In this document: positions 44,435 through 54,921 of the stretch, in pieces
How the letters are laid out: each line of letters begins with the position of its first letter
Position numbering within the stretch: the stretch's first letter is position 1
Origin: Branchiostoma floridae
Taxonomy: Eukaryota > Chordata > Leptocardii > Amphioxiformes > Branchiostomatidae
Reading direction: 5' to 3'
NCBI RefSeq assembly: GCF_000003815.2
Contig: NC_049985.1
Coordinates: forward strand, 19,269,293 to 19,333,292
Length of the DNA: 64,000 nucleotides
The notes under the pieces: model-generated
The model's input: the letters and a program-made list of their open reading frames with translations, nothing else
Database searches by the model: none
Told to the model about the DNA's origin: nothing
Program-made: the position numbers and the translations under genes

Positions 44435-47218
44435 CTACGACTGATCATCAATGTCATCTAACCCGTAGGTTTTGGCACCTTCTCTACTGTGCCCTGTAGG
44501 CTCAGGCTGATACACGTCGAAAACGTGGCGTGACTTTGCATAAGGTTCAATTGTGTTAGGCGTAGATTCATGCATACAGAACTGATCATTATCTGACTTC
44601 TGCGACTGATTATCAACTCTATCATCATCGGTAACTTCACCAATATGCAGGTATTCGGGGTCACAAATCTGCGTGTCTGGATCAGTCAAGGGGACAACAC
44701 CTTCATTTGTCTTACGACTGGTTTTACCCGCTGTCTCAACTTCTCCTAAGTGGTATTGTGGTACATCAAAAACATACGGCGACCTTGCATACGGTTCAAT
44801 CAAATTTGGTGAAACCTCTTCCATGCAGGACTGTGTATCTGACTTTGGCACTTGATTGTCAACCTCAACGTCAATGCAAAGATCCGCATTGTTAGTGGTA
44901 TGATCAGAAGCCTGAACATTTGGATTAGGTAAACTACTTGTGCCTTCATTTTCCTTATGACTGGTTTTACCTGTCGTTTCAACTTCCCCTAAATGGCATT
45001 GTTGTACATCAAAAACATAAGGCGACCTTGCATACGGTTCAATTTTGTCAGGAATAGTTTCGTAAGTATGTGAATCCAAGTCTTTTTCGTGACCATTGCC
45101 ACAACCTTCCTGATCATCAGCCTGAGTGTTTTGACTAATACCAGCTTGTTGATTGGAAATGTTGTCTACAATTTGACCAGCCACCATGTTGTTTACTTGA
45201 CCAAGTGGGACAATATTATCAGGTTGTTTCCTAGCCATTTTACAATACATAGCTAAGACCAGACCGGCACCACAGAGGACAGATATTGTTCCAAGTACCG
45301 ATCCGGTCACCACCCAGTCTGTTGCCATGGCAACGGTTTGAGGAGAAGACGTCTCCTGCTTATCTGGTGTTTCTGTTATGGTTATAGAGTGAGCGTTGTT
45401 ATGACGAGATTTGTTTGGATCACAAGGCTGAGGTGTATAGAAAGAAATCTGTTTGCTTGTCCGATCCCAAACAGAGTAGCATTTTTTAATGTATCCATTC
45501 AGCCTATGGAGCTCTACGTCCTCTACAATAGGTGGTGTTTTACAGCGGAACAGTGAAGATAGGCCTTTGTAAATGCCAACTGCAGGTAAAGTCATTCTGA
45601 TCATACGTACGCATTTTGGCGTTGTTTCATTTCGGCACCATTCCCCAAGCTTTGCACAAGCGATGAGCCAATCTATACTGCAGTCGCAGTGGAAAGGGTT
45701 TCCCGTTATGCTAACATGATATGTTACATTGAGTCCATTTGGTATGTGAAAGTCCCGCCCAATATCGCACATAGACAATGTCTTAATATTATTGAAGGAA
45801 ACATCCACCCGTTTTAAGTTTGGTAAGAAATATCTCACAGGGTACAAGTTGACAAGGAATATCTGATTATGTGACAAATCCAACCAAACGAGCCTCGGCA
45901 TGTTCTTCAGACAGTACCAAGGAAAGTAACTGATGTTATTGTTGCTTAAGACCATGATTTTCAAATTAGGGAGGGCCACGCAATCAAACGTGTTTATGGC
46001 GTTGTTAGGAAGCTGAATCTCGATGAGGTTTGGGGGCAGTCCTCTAGGAACACTTGTTAAGCCTTTGTTGTCACATAATATTCCAGGTAACAGAGAATCA
46101 GGCAGCTCAAGTGAATCATTGCCGTGCCAATTTTCATATCGACATCCTTTAGATAGAAGCAGCTGGGAAAGTTCTGATACTTCGCATTTGTACGGAGCGT
46201 TTCCCGTTGCCACGGCAACTGGTTGAGGAGATGATGACGTCCTATGATTCTCTGGAATTTCTGTCTTGGTTACAGAGTGAGTGTTGTTCTGACGTTCCTT
46301 TGGACAGAATTTGTTAGGATCACAGGGTTTAGGTGTATTTATTCGGCTATGTACGAAGGTCGGATCCCAAACATTATAACATTTTGATATATACCCATTC
46401 AGTCTGTGGAGCTCTACGTTCTCTGCTATTGCTGGTGTTTTACAGCGGAACAAAGACTGATTTTTGTTCCTGGGAAACACAACTCCATATATTGTGCAAT
46501 GTGATAATGTTTTCCTTTCAGTTAGGCACCTTTCCGCATGTCTTGCAACAAGAATGAGCCAATCTATGTTGCAGTCGCAGTGGAAAGGGTTCCCCGTTAT
46601 AAAAGTTTCGTATCTTATAATGTTTCTACTTGGTTCGTACGCATGCGTCTCGTCCTTCCCAATATCGCACATAGACAATGTCTTAATGTTATTGAAGGAA
46701 ACATCCACCTGTTTCAAGTTTGGTAAGAAAGACTTCACAGGATACAGGTTGACACAGGAGAGCTGATTTTGTGACAAATCCAAATAAAGTAGCCTGGGCA
46801 TGTTCTTCAGACAGTACCAAGGAAAGTAATTGATGTTATTGCTTTTTAAGACCATTTTTTTCAAATTAGGGAGAGGCACGCAATCAAACGTGTTTATAGC
46901 GTTGTTTGGGAGCAGAAGCTGGATAAGGTTTGGGGGCAGTCCTCTTGGAACACTTGTTAAGCCTTTGTTGTGACAGAAAATTTCAGGTAACAGAGAATCA
47001 GGAAGTCCAAGTGAATCATTGCCGTGCCAGTTATTAACTTTACACCCTTTCAATAGCAACATATGGGAAAGAGCTGATGCCTCACAGTTATGCAAAACAT
47101 TTCCCGATGCCATGGCAACAGTTTGAGGAGATGACATCGGCACGTTTAGAAATGTGAAGACCAAAGACAGAATGGATATAATGCGGCGTTTGCACCGCGT
47201 GGTTTTACTGTGAAACAT
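44435..47218 (-). CDS. Two-module LRR type I membrane protein with repeated IEPYA tail motifs
   Basis: Single-exon, 927 residues; predicted cell-surface receptor or adhesion protein. It has a basic then hydrophobic signal peptide (about 8-30). Module 1 (about 40-290) has an LRRNT-like C...HNKGLTSVPRGLP, several LRRs (LxxLDLSxNxL pattern) and an LRRCT, NPFHCDCNIDWL. Module 2 (about 343-600) is a close internal duplicate. The TM helix (VVTGSVLGTISVLCGAGLVLA) is near 630-655. The cytosolic tail has three copies of an IEPYAxSxxVFDV motif, and a fourth lies beyond the stop. The stop at 44435-44437 is an in-frame TAG where the paralogous repeats read CAG or CTG. Ligand and pathway are unknown. Module architecture resembles the lancelet LRR receptor expansion (inference). 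Confidence 0.85.
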   Translation of the reverse strand: MFHSKTTRCKRRIISILSLVFTFLNVPMSSPQTVAMASGNVLHNCEASALSHMLLLKGCKVNNWHGNDSLGLPDSLLPEIFCHNKGLTSVPRGLPPNLIQLLLPNNAINTFDCVPLPNLKKMVLKSNNINYFPWYCLKNMPRLLYLDLSQNQLSCVNLYPVKSFLPNLKQVDVSFNNIKTLSMCDIGKDETHAYEPSRNIIRYETFITGNPFHCDCNIDWLILVARHAERCLTERKTLSHCTIYGVVFPRNKNQSLFRCKTPAIAENVELHRLNGYISKCYNVWDPTFVHSRINTPKPCDPNKFCPKERQNNTHSVTKTEIPENHRTSSSPQPVAVATGNAPYKCEVSELSQLLLSKGCRYENWHGNDSLELPDSLLPGILCDNKGLTSVPRGLPPNLIEIQLPNNAINTFDCVALPNLKIMVLSNNNISYFPWYCLKNMPRLVWLDLSHNQIFLVNLYPVRYFLPNLKRVDVSFNNIKTLSMCDIGRDFHIPNGLNVTYHVSITGNPFHCDCSIDWLIACAKLGEWCRNETTPKCVRMIRMTLPAVGIYKGLSSLFRCKTPPIVEDVELHRLNGYIKKCYSVWDRTSKQISFYTPQPCDPNKSRHNNAHSITITETPDKQETSSPQTVAMATDWVVTGSVLGTISVLCGAGLVLAMYCKMARKQPDNIVPLGQVNNMVAGQIVDNISNQQAGISQNTQADDQEGCGNGHEKDLDSHTYETIPDKIEPYARSPYVFDVQQCHLGEVETTGKTSHKENEGTSSLPNPNVQASDHTTNNADLCIDVEVDNQVPKSDTQSCMEEVSPNLIEPYARSPYVFDVPQYHLGEVETAGKTSRKTNEGVVPLTDPDTQICDPEYLHIGEVTDDDRVDNQSQKSDNDQFCMHESTPNTIEPYAKSRHVFDVYQPEPTGHSREGAKTYGLDDIDDQS

Positions 47219-47763
47219 AATTTCAACTTTCGTTAATATTCAAAAAGCAACCGTTTTTCTACAGCATATGATATAAGGAATGAAACAAATATTATTTCCT
47301 CACTGCTATCTCACGGTCAAATTCAACATGCCTTCCCCAGTTGTTATTCAACAACACACGTATTTGTATCAGTGTGGTATAAAAGTCGGATCTTGTTGTT
47401 TACAGTTAACTTAAATATTGACAATATTCAATATCATTCCTAACCACGTTTCCGGTCTCCAAGTCTTTGGACGGACAGAGAAGAGCGGATCTTTAGATTC
47501 GTCCAGCAAGCCTTTACTTTGTCGATTATCTGTCTCAGCTTCTACTCTAGTCTCCTAGACAAACGAAAATCACATATAAGCCTTGATGCAAAATAAAAAA
47601 AAATGTAATTACCTACAATACTATATTAAACAATGCAACTAATATTTCTAAGCCTTGAAGGCTACATTAAAATAAAGATGAAAAAGATAAATCATCTTGA
47701 GAAGATGTCCTGAGTTATGAAATACACTCACCACTTTTCTGCTTTGTTTAAGAAACTTTCCTT

Positions 47764-47850
47764 ACCTGAAGACAAGCTGCAGCTTGCTAAGATGCCGTCC
47801 GCTGTAGCACCAGTCGATAGTGGATCTGAGGTGATTCGTCTGACGATGAC
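47764..47850 (-). other. Candidate non-coding 5' exon of LRR gene
   Basis: On the minus strand, GCGGACGGCATCTTAGCAAG and then CTGCAGCTTGTCTTCAG run into a strong donor, GTAAGG. The same sequence and donor are conserved in the right arm at 56030-56080. A plausible acceptor, CATATGCTGTAG, lies about 40 bp before the ATG at 47218. This suggests a 5' UTR intron of about 0.5 kb. Confidence 0.5.
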
Positions 47851-48456
47851 GTGATAAGGATTGTCACGTGATCTGCCACATTGTCAGTTGAACGGTCGCA
47901 GCCCCCGTGGTCTATTACGTAGGTGCAAAAAAGTAGTGCGGCCGAAATCTGGAAGCGCCTGTAAACACCGTAACGTGAACGACAGTGGGGGATGAGCTTT
48001 GCTATATGGTAGTACAAGAAGTCGACTTTCAGGTGGTATGTGTAAGGTTATGATGTTTGTCCATTTGGTGTATAAATGCGCGTGACCTTTACAGCTGCCT
48101 GCCCCTGTGAGTCGGCTGCAGTTCCGCATGACCCCGCTTGACCCCATTTAAAAGAGGTCTTTACAAAAATTCAAAACGACAACTTTTTCTGTTTTTCAAT
48201 TATTTTGGTAGGTTATACCCTCGACTTCAACATATTAGTTTGTTGTGCTTGAAAACTGCAGGGTCCCTGCTATGATTTTATTAGCGTCGATGTCAGTCAC
48301 CTTGTGGTCCTTAACTATAGAAATCCCCAATAGGCCGAAAACTGTGTTCTGCTACCTTGAACTACAATTTCTCAATGTCATTCTATTCTTTTTAGTGCGC
48401 ATGTGCGTGGCAATAGTAGTCAGTAGACCAATCTCTTTACTTGCACAAAGTTCCAT

Positions 48457-49020
48457 TTGCACAAAAATGTTAAATACTGTATAACCAATAATGTGTGGGA
48501 GGATACAAGAGACCAATTCACACGTGCCCTAATAATGGCTGTCTTACACCATGTGAGTCATCTTTATGTGTGCAGGTGGGCGAGACCATTTTCAGTTTCC
48601 ACTTTACTTGTCTTACCAGGAAAATACAATCCGGTCGACACTAGACCTGCTTTTCAGGCATTCCTGGACTTGATATGTAACGCAATAAGTTATTTGCATA
48701 AACACTATAGATTTTACGATACTCGATACCAGAAGTAGATTTGACTTATTAACTCTAGATCCAACAGCCCTCATTATGCTAATATAGGTAAATGCATAAA
48801 ATATTAATATTGTTTTGTGATTAGAAAAGATAGTGACTCTCGTGTTTTTTTAGCCCCACCTGATTGTATGGAGGTTTTCTTATTATCCTATGTTGATTAG
48901 TTAGTAGAGTTTTAAGATTTATTCTGTATCCACTTTAATGTAGTTTGTAGTTGACCATACAGAAGTCACGGTGTCTGTACTTTGTCGTGTCAATAAATAT
49001 TGTCATGAAAACAACTCAAT
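48457..49020 (+). mobile_element. LINE-like 3' end inside the duplication
   Basis: Frame YCITNNVWEDTRDQFTRALI... is followed by a 3' region ending CTTTGTCGTGTCAATAAATA. The same tail, reversed, occurs at 55300-55380 and again at 63553-63625, so it is a dispersed 3' end. A TCAATAAA tail fits a LINE. The coding part is too short to classify. Confidence 0.45.
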
Positions 49021-49335
49021 TAAAATAACAATGACAATGATCTTTATTTGTATGCTAAATGCAGTAGTTACATAAAACGTTTCAGTAAAGAATCATTACA
49101 CTCATTGTCAGTGGGAGAGACAGAACAACTAAGGAAATGCTACACTATAAGTACAGCAATCGTTTACAAAATAGTGAAATAGGTAATGCTATGCTATTCT
49201 ACAATTTACGTGTCTCTTTCCTCTTCTTGAAACAAGTGTATATGATTATTTAATTATGTATACAAATAGTTCATCATTTACTAACTACGTATATCACTGT
49301 ATAACTCACAATCTGATACAAAGGATTCATATGTG

Positions 49336-49470
49336 AAATTCATCTTCAATATATTTGGAGCTACAAAGTGTACAAATTTTATCACTCGGAGGAGTCCGGT
49401 TGTATCTTCCCACTTCAATTTGTCAGGGGTGAGCACTAATTCTTAATTTAGCTATGGCTCGGCAATTGCT
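49336..49470 (-). mobile_element. LINE ORF2 C-terminal fragment at the edge of the left arm
   Basis: The minus strand reads LRISAHP(stop)QIEVGRYNRTPP and then ICTLCSSKYIEDEFHI, the same knuckle region as the LINE at 33 kb but with a stop. It lies just outside the left arm and has no partner beside the right arm. Confidence 0.6.
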
Positions 49471-49715
49471 GAAATTATGTATATGTAGGTACTGTTCTCT
49501 TTTGTAGGTGTCTTTGAACTCCCTATATGTTCTTAGCTTGTTGCCTTGATTTCCTTTTTTTTTCATTAGAGTTGAGTTTTGAGTAAAAACTCTGTAGAAA
49601 TATGTCTTTCATTCTTTATTTCACTTCCGACTGAACTGACAACAATAATAGCACGTTTCTGTGCCAAATGTATGTATTATACCAAAAGTATGTTTTACAA
49701 TGTTTGGCATCGTGT

Positions 49716-49895
49716 TAGTCTCCAAGCAGACCCAACGGTGCCTTAGAGATAGTATCAAAGCTGGCAAAGGAGTATAGCCGGCCAAAGGGAGATAGCCGGC
49801 CAAGGGAGTCAAACGGGCACCTGGAACCGCTATACTAAGTCCCTGGCCAGCTTTGATACTATTTCTAAGGCACCGTAGGGACTGCTTGGAGACTA
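49716..49895. mobile_element. MITE with 9-bp target duplication
   Basis: Ends TAGTCTCCAAGCAG and CTGCTTGGAGACTA, extended by inverted matches over about 50 bp (GATAGTATCAAAGCTGGC). It is flanked by perfect 9-bp repeats GCATCGTGT (49707-49715, 49896-49904). Fragments of the family are at about 21540-21650 and 21905-22015. A 9-bp duplication suggests a Mutator-like source. Confidence 0.85.
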
Positions 49896-50124
49896 GCATC
49901 GTGTGGCGTAATGATTCGAGTGTTGGGCCAAAAATCCTGGGAGTTATCCTCTAAAACGCCCCGATGTTGTGTTCTTGGGAAAGTCATGAATACAAGATAG
50001 GTTATTTTTTTAAAATAGACACGAATTGAGCTAATAGGCACATGGTCTCACAGCAAACAAGTCATTCATTCCTGTATTAAAGAAGTGAACTAATGAAGCA
50101 AAGGTGACCCATGGGTGTGTCCTG

Positions 50125-50420
50125 GTATCACTTACTAACTACTAGGCAACTACATAATTTCATGGCTTCCATACTGGTGCTACTTTTACAACTAGCCAAC
50201 TCGTTTCACTTCTACAGCCACAGTCATCGCTGCCTATCTAGTATTACTTCCACTAGTACAATCATTAGCCTACAACACGACATATTTTCCCTTTTTGGTG
50301 CTTTCTCGTTATGTTGACTGTCTCCGAAGAAGAAGAAAAACTGAAATCTGAAATCAGGCAACTAAATGAGTGCGAGTGTTCCATCCATAAAATGTTCTTT
50401 CTGCGGATTTACTTCTGTCA
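50125..50420 (+). repeat. Dispersed repeat, inverted partner of 22900-23260
   Basis: See the partner entry. It overlaps nothing coding and ends about 25 bp before the stop of the Ig gene, so it may form part of that gene's 3' UTR region. Confidence 0.5.
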
Positions 50421-50444
50421 GAGAAGAAAAGGGGAAAGCTTCAG

Positions 50445-51823
50445 CTACCAACTGTCGAACGACTTTGGCTTTCTCCTCTCTTCCTCTGGAATCAGGGCCA
50501 TCCTTTTCTTATACTGTATATATTTGTACAACACACAGCTACCTGCCAACAGGCTAAACGCTACAAACCCTGCAGTGACCGCGAGAATGATGTTGACGGA
50601 GTAGGCGTCGACTTGTGCCACTACGTAAACACAATCTTGTACCATGGTGTCAGCACAGACGAACAGACCTACGTCCTGCATGCTGAAGTCTCGGATTTCT
50701 AGAATCCCATCATGCTTCACGCTGGTTCTGACGTCACTTCCGTTCCAACCTGAAATCCGTTTTAGAAAATAGATTATTATGGCTATATGATGGTAGTACG
50801 TAATATTCTTCAGAATTCCTTGAATCTATCAGGTATTTCTGTCCGTAGACTCTGTATTTCAGTGAACACCATAACTGCAGAAGTAGTTATGGATCATTAC
50901 ATTTGGTAGGTGTGTATGCATGGGAGGAGAGGGTGTAGGGGGAGGGTTAGGAAATGTTAAGTTCAATAATCGGCCCCCTAGCGGCTTTCCCCGTACTGCA
51001 GCACTACGTCCGGGTAAGGCATCTTTCGTACGTTGTGGACAAGCTATGATCAAGTGAGAGATAAAGAGTTTGTGCTATACGTTTTCTAGGATCGTACTGG
51101 TGTGTCTTAGTTTCTCGTACGTTCTTGTTCAAGCAACTAACGGTCTTTCATATCTGAGTTTGCCCCTTGTACACATATAGACTCCATATTGCCACGGTGT
51201 TTCTTGTTGTGAGGATTTTCATAGAAAGGATCTTCGATTTATTTTTCTAATTCCTGCTTTAAGTTCTTAATGTAATAAGATTCGTCCATAAAATTAATTA
51301 ATAGATTTATTAACTAGAAAAAAGATTGCTAGCGCAAACGGTGAGGGTCATAAACATAGCAATAAAAAGAGAGAGTGTGTATTTAACCTGGTGCGATGGT
51401 TTCTCCAGACGGTAGGTACCAGACCATACCAGGCTGTAGGGACCCAGTCACGTTACAGGAGATACGTAAGGTTGTCTCCGTCTGTACCAGTAAGTCCATT
51501 ATCCGAACACTTCCACCTCCTGGTAGCTGAAGATGTCTCGAACCTGACATTTTCCATCTTTCAACCAACATCAACATTGAAGGGTCGAATGTAGACTTCT
51601 TCTGTGCAAGGTCTTCTTGTTCGATGAGCGGCGTATCAACCTCCAACAAGCTGTCGTTCTGAAGCTCACCTCGTGGTTTCTTTAGAGAATCTTCTTTTTG
51701 TGGAACCGTAGTCCTTCTGCTTGTAGACGGATACTCTTGACCATTAAAACCACTATCACTACAGACGACTATCGCGAGAAAAAGACCCAGGACTGCGGTA
51801 TCAACAAATACCAATCTCTGCAT
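50445..51823 (-). CDS. Single-Ig-domain type I membrane protein (two exons)
   Basis: Exon 1 (51388-51823) and exon 2 (50445-50749) join in phase 1 (PG|W) to 246 residues ending in TAG. It has a signal peptide (about 1-22, LFVDTAVLGLFLAIVV-like) and a hydrophilic linker with no fold seen (about 25-105). An Ig domain is split by the intron: ...LRISCNVTGSLQPGMVWYLP in exon 1 and DVGLFVCAD in exon 2 supply the two Cys, the Trp and the DxGxFxC motif. A TM helix (IILAVTAGFVAFSLLAGSCVL) and a short basic tail, KKRMALIPEEERRKPKSF, follow. The gene lies in the spacer between the inverted arms. I do not recognise an orthologue. Confidence 0.8.
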
Positions 51824-52291
51824 GTCTCCCCTTGAGTCAACGGTACGAGTTCAACGTTGGACAAAATAGTAGTTTTTGTTGCCCTTTTTTTTTCATATAG
51901 CTAAGAAGGTATGCACCGCGCAATTCCATAGAAAAGTAGCTACACATGAAGTTAACGCGGTACAGTCAAGAAAACGTACTCTTCATTTGAACAGAACTTT
52001 TCTGTACTTTAATCGCGCATTCTATTTGCCCTGGTTGTGGCGGAATTAAGTGCGGGGTTACCAAGACAGGATTGACAGTGCTTAACAAATGAGGCTATTA
52101 TCGTCCGTTTATTAAGAGGGCCTCCGGAGTAACCGGCCGATCTCGGCATCCATTGCCGCGTCGCGTTCCTACGTTGTGGGTAAAAGGCATGATTATTTTG
52201 GTCATTAAATAATTCCCAGTTGATAAGTGGGGACAAAGGGTACCAGCCGTGGAACTGAGAAGGCGACAAACAGTAAACGCTGATGACGTCA
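51824..52291. other. Upstream of Ig gene, non-coding
   Basis: Expected promoter side of the minus-strand Ig gene. No clear core motif. Frames here overlap on the same strand and lack motifs. Confidence 0.4.
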
Positions 52292-52646
52292 CAGGGCTCG
52301 AAATTTATTTTGGGGATTATATGCATGTGGACCACCCTACCAAAAATATTGGGTACACCAAAAAATTGGTGCACCACATACAGTTTTGAAGCGTCGAAAT
52401 TTCGATGAATCCTAATTCCAACTTCAAATTCTTAAAGTACCATGGCATGACATTCTTTACCTTGCCAACATTTCGATGTCACGAATATATGGAGAGGTGA
52501 GGTGTATACGATGTATACTAGTATACTTTGATATCTTAACATACGTAAACCTACAAAAGTATTTGGGTGCACCTGTGCCCCCAGGAAAAAAAAATTGGTG
52601 CACAGAACCAGTTTTGGGTGCACATGCACCCATTATTTCGAGCCCT
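52292..52646. mobile_element. CAGGG-ended MITE e (GGTGCACC-rich)
   Basis: Starts CAGGGCTCGAAAT and ends ATTTCGAGCCCT. The interior TTGGTGCACC and GGGTGCACATGCACCC motifs match element c at 30274-30602. Flanks CGTCA and TGTCA lie near the ends, possibly a decayed 5-bp duplication. Confidence 0.7.
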
Positions 52647-53199
52647 ATGTCATTATATGCAATAATAGATTAATGATATCAAAGTCGATAAAGATTAAAT
52701 AGAAGTGTTGACCAGAACGTATGTCTCCAAAAAATGTAATCACTGGCTGGTATAAAAGATTCTATGGCAATGCCAATGATACGCAATAAATCACCTGCGT
52801 TTAACATGTATGTAGTATACCGCATAATGTTAAACTGCATTCATTTACCATTCTGTGTATTTGCGTACCGATACGGGTGAACTAGTGATAAACACTGTGT
52901 TATAAATAGCCCCGAGGTCCAATTTCTCAACATGTTGTTAACTGTACAAAGCAGCAGTACTAGTAACCGATCTAGACAGGTCAGGAATGCACTTAAGGTG
53001 CAAAAAAGTTAACAGAACGAATACCTCTCAGTCGAACAGTCGGGCTTTGGATGTGAAAGTTAAAATGGTATAGGGAATTTCCCGAGCAGCCTCGTAACCC
53101 CTGCTTCGCCTATTGCGTCAGTGAAGTCAAGCTTGCCTAGTAAGCTTGATGATTCTGACTTAGCGAGAAGAAATGCTGTTACAGTTATCGCTGTGGGCA

Positions 53200-53990
53200 G
53201 CTTTTCATCTTTATGATGGTAACATCAGGCCCTACGAACAAAAAACAAAAAGGTTAGAAATAGAGTTGGTAAAAACAAGCAATCAATTCGGACACATTAC
53301 GTTGTTCAATCAACTGAAAACGATTTTTATTACAGTCAAACTTACCCAAGCAAGCGGTCTCTTCTTTAAACCGGTAACCATGGCACAACGGCCACATTTT
53401 CTATGTCCCAAAAGTTTTCCCGCAATTATGAAGTGACATTATCAAGACCGCCACCTGTCCAACGTGGCCACGTCCATATGGAATGGGAACCAGGCTGGGT
53501 CTTTATACCTGTCTAAGACGGCAAACTGATTTTCAACCATGTTGCTACATCAATTTTTTTATGACTTCTTATGACTTATAGAGAATTGCTAAACTTTCTT
53601 TCCAACAGAAAGATAATGTATGGACTTACCCCTAAATCTTTGTGTTGGAAAGAAAGTAGCAATTCTCTATAATGTATTCTACCAACACAGATGAACTTTC
53701 ATGCTGACCCTTTTATGACCTTTGATTTTGAAGGCAAAATGTTACCAGACGAGGCTTTCTAGGTCTAGGCCAGTCTAACGTATTATTGGTGCATAGCAGC
53801 GTAAAAAATGACATCTGTATTGCCTTATTGTAATTTTTATATAGATACAAAATAATAAGAAGACATGTGTATGGATATATGGATAAATGCATGAGTCAAC
53901 ATGTTAACGTTAACGTTATATGAGTAATGTCTTGGCCATGATAAAGCATGGAAACGACACCAGGTAGCCGAGACATACTGCTAATCATGT
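53200..53990 (-). repeat. Dispersed repeat, inverted partner of 40445-41460
   Basis: Two blocks of reverse-complement similarity, separated by the hairpin element at 53577-53706. Confidence 0.6.
53577..53706. mobile_element. Hairpin-bearing short element, copy 2
   Basis: Hairpin arms (TATAGAGAATTGCTAAACTTTC and complement, 53577-53671) are followed by ATAATGTATTCTACCAACAC...TTTCATGCT, shared with the element at 8869-9066. Possible decayed duplication around TTATGACTT / TTATGACCT. Confidence 0.7.
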
Positions 53991-54107
53991 TTGTCAAGAA
54001 GTATTATCGTATATACTTATATATACCAATATGCCACAACAACGAACCCCACCTGGCGTGTCAAGTCGGCATTACAGCGTTCTTAATCATGGGGCTGTGT
54101 TATTTTG

Positions 54108-54921
54108 AACCTATTCAATGAGTGTACTGCTTGTAGTAATGAATATATAGGAAACATTTCAAAAATGTATCTGTAATTTAGTTACCAAAACTACCCTGGC
54201 CAAAGTCATTTATAGATGATCAAAAATGTCATAGAGAATATAAACGACATGTAGAAGACGGTGAGTCTAAAAACATATTAAGTTCAATGCTTTGTACTGC
54301 AAATATTGCAGCATCTTCTACAATATGACTGACGTGACATTTATTTGAACAGTATTCTGCTATAAAATGCTCATCAATGCAAATGTGACCATTCAGTAAT
54401 GTCCATCTGTGACCATCTTCATAGTTTATGCTAATTTGATGACGTAATGGGTCAAAATTACAGATGGCGGACAATGTCATTATCAACAGTAAATACATGT
54501 TATTTTTACTCAAATTCCATCAAAATCTTTTTTTTTGCAAAATACAATTACTTGAACCTTTTTCGTCCACTTCTATTTGGTTTTGAGGTTATATGTTGTA
54601 GAAAAAAACGTATTTAAAAAAATTCAAGCTTGTCGATCCAAGATGGCGGACAAAGGACGTCATTTTCTGACGTCATATAGGCGTCAGTGTCGTCGTCTTT
54701 GGCAACAAAAGACTTGGCAGACTTAGACAGCAATAAGGGACCCTGTATAGTCATCGTTTTGTTTAATACCTTTAGGTATAGCGGAAATTTCATATTTGGA
54801 CGATTTTAGCCCAAAATATGACATTTTTTATTTAAATTTGGTGATCGTAACTGAAGCCGTTTTGAAATTAAAAGAGCCCCCCCCCCCCCGAGGAATCCAA
54901 AAAAGCCCGGTCTAGATAGGG
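54108..54921 (-). mobile_element. TTAA-type element, degraded inverted copy
   Basis: The right end, CCCGGTCTAGATAGGG followed by TTAA (54922-54925), matches the left end of the element at 56419-57373. An internal block at 54420-54490 (CATCAAATTAGCATAAA in reverse complement) matches 57010-57060. The expected far end is AACCTATTCAATGAG at 54108. The right arm of the inverted duplication starts about 34 bp after this element. Confidence 0.6.

Larger units (their letters stand above)
41875..49280. repeat. Inverted duplication, left arm
   Basis: Aligns in reverse complement with 54955-62425 over its whole length. Landmarks: 41905 with 62395 (CTTTTCGGAGAGG), 42130 with 62240 (GAAATTCAGCTAGTATTTCG), 42960 with 61215, the LRR gene with its pseudogene, 47770 with 56075 and 49260 with 54975. 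Arm length is about 7.4 kb. Divergence includes substitutions, deletions and unshared insertions, so the event is not recent. Confidence 0.9.

Noticed and set aside
45338-46766. Plus-strand frames of 60-100 codons across the LRR gene
   Set aside because: Antisense shadows. The minus-strand frame has signal peptide, LRRs and TM helix.
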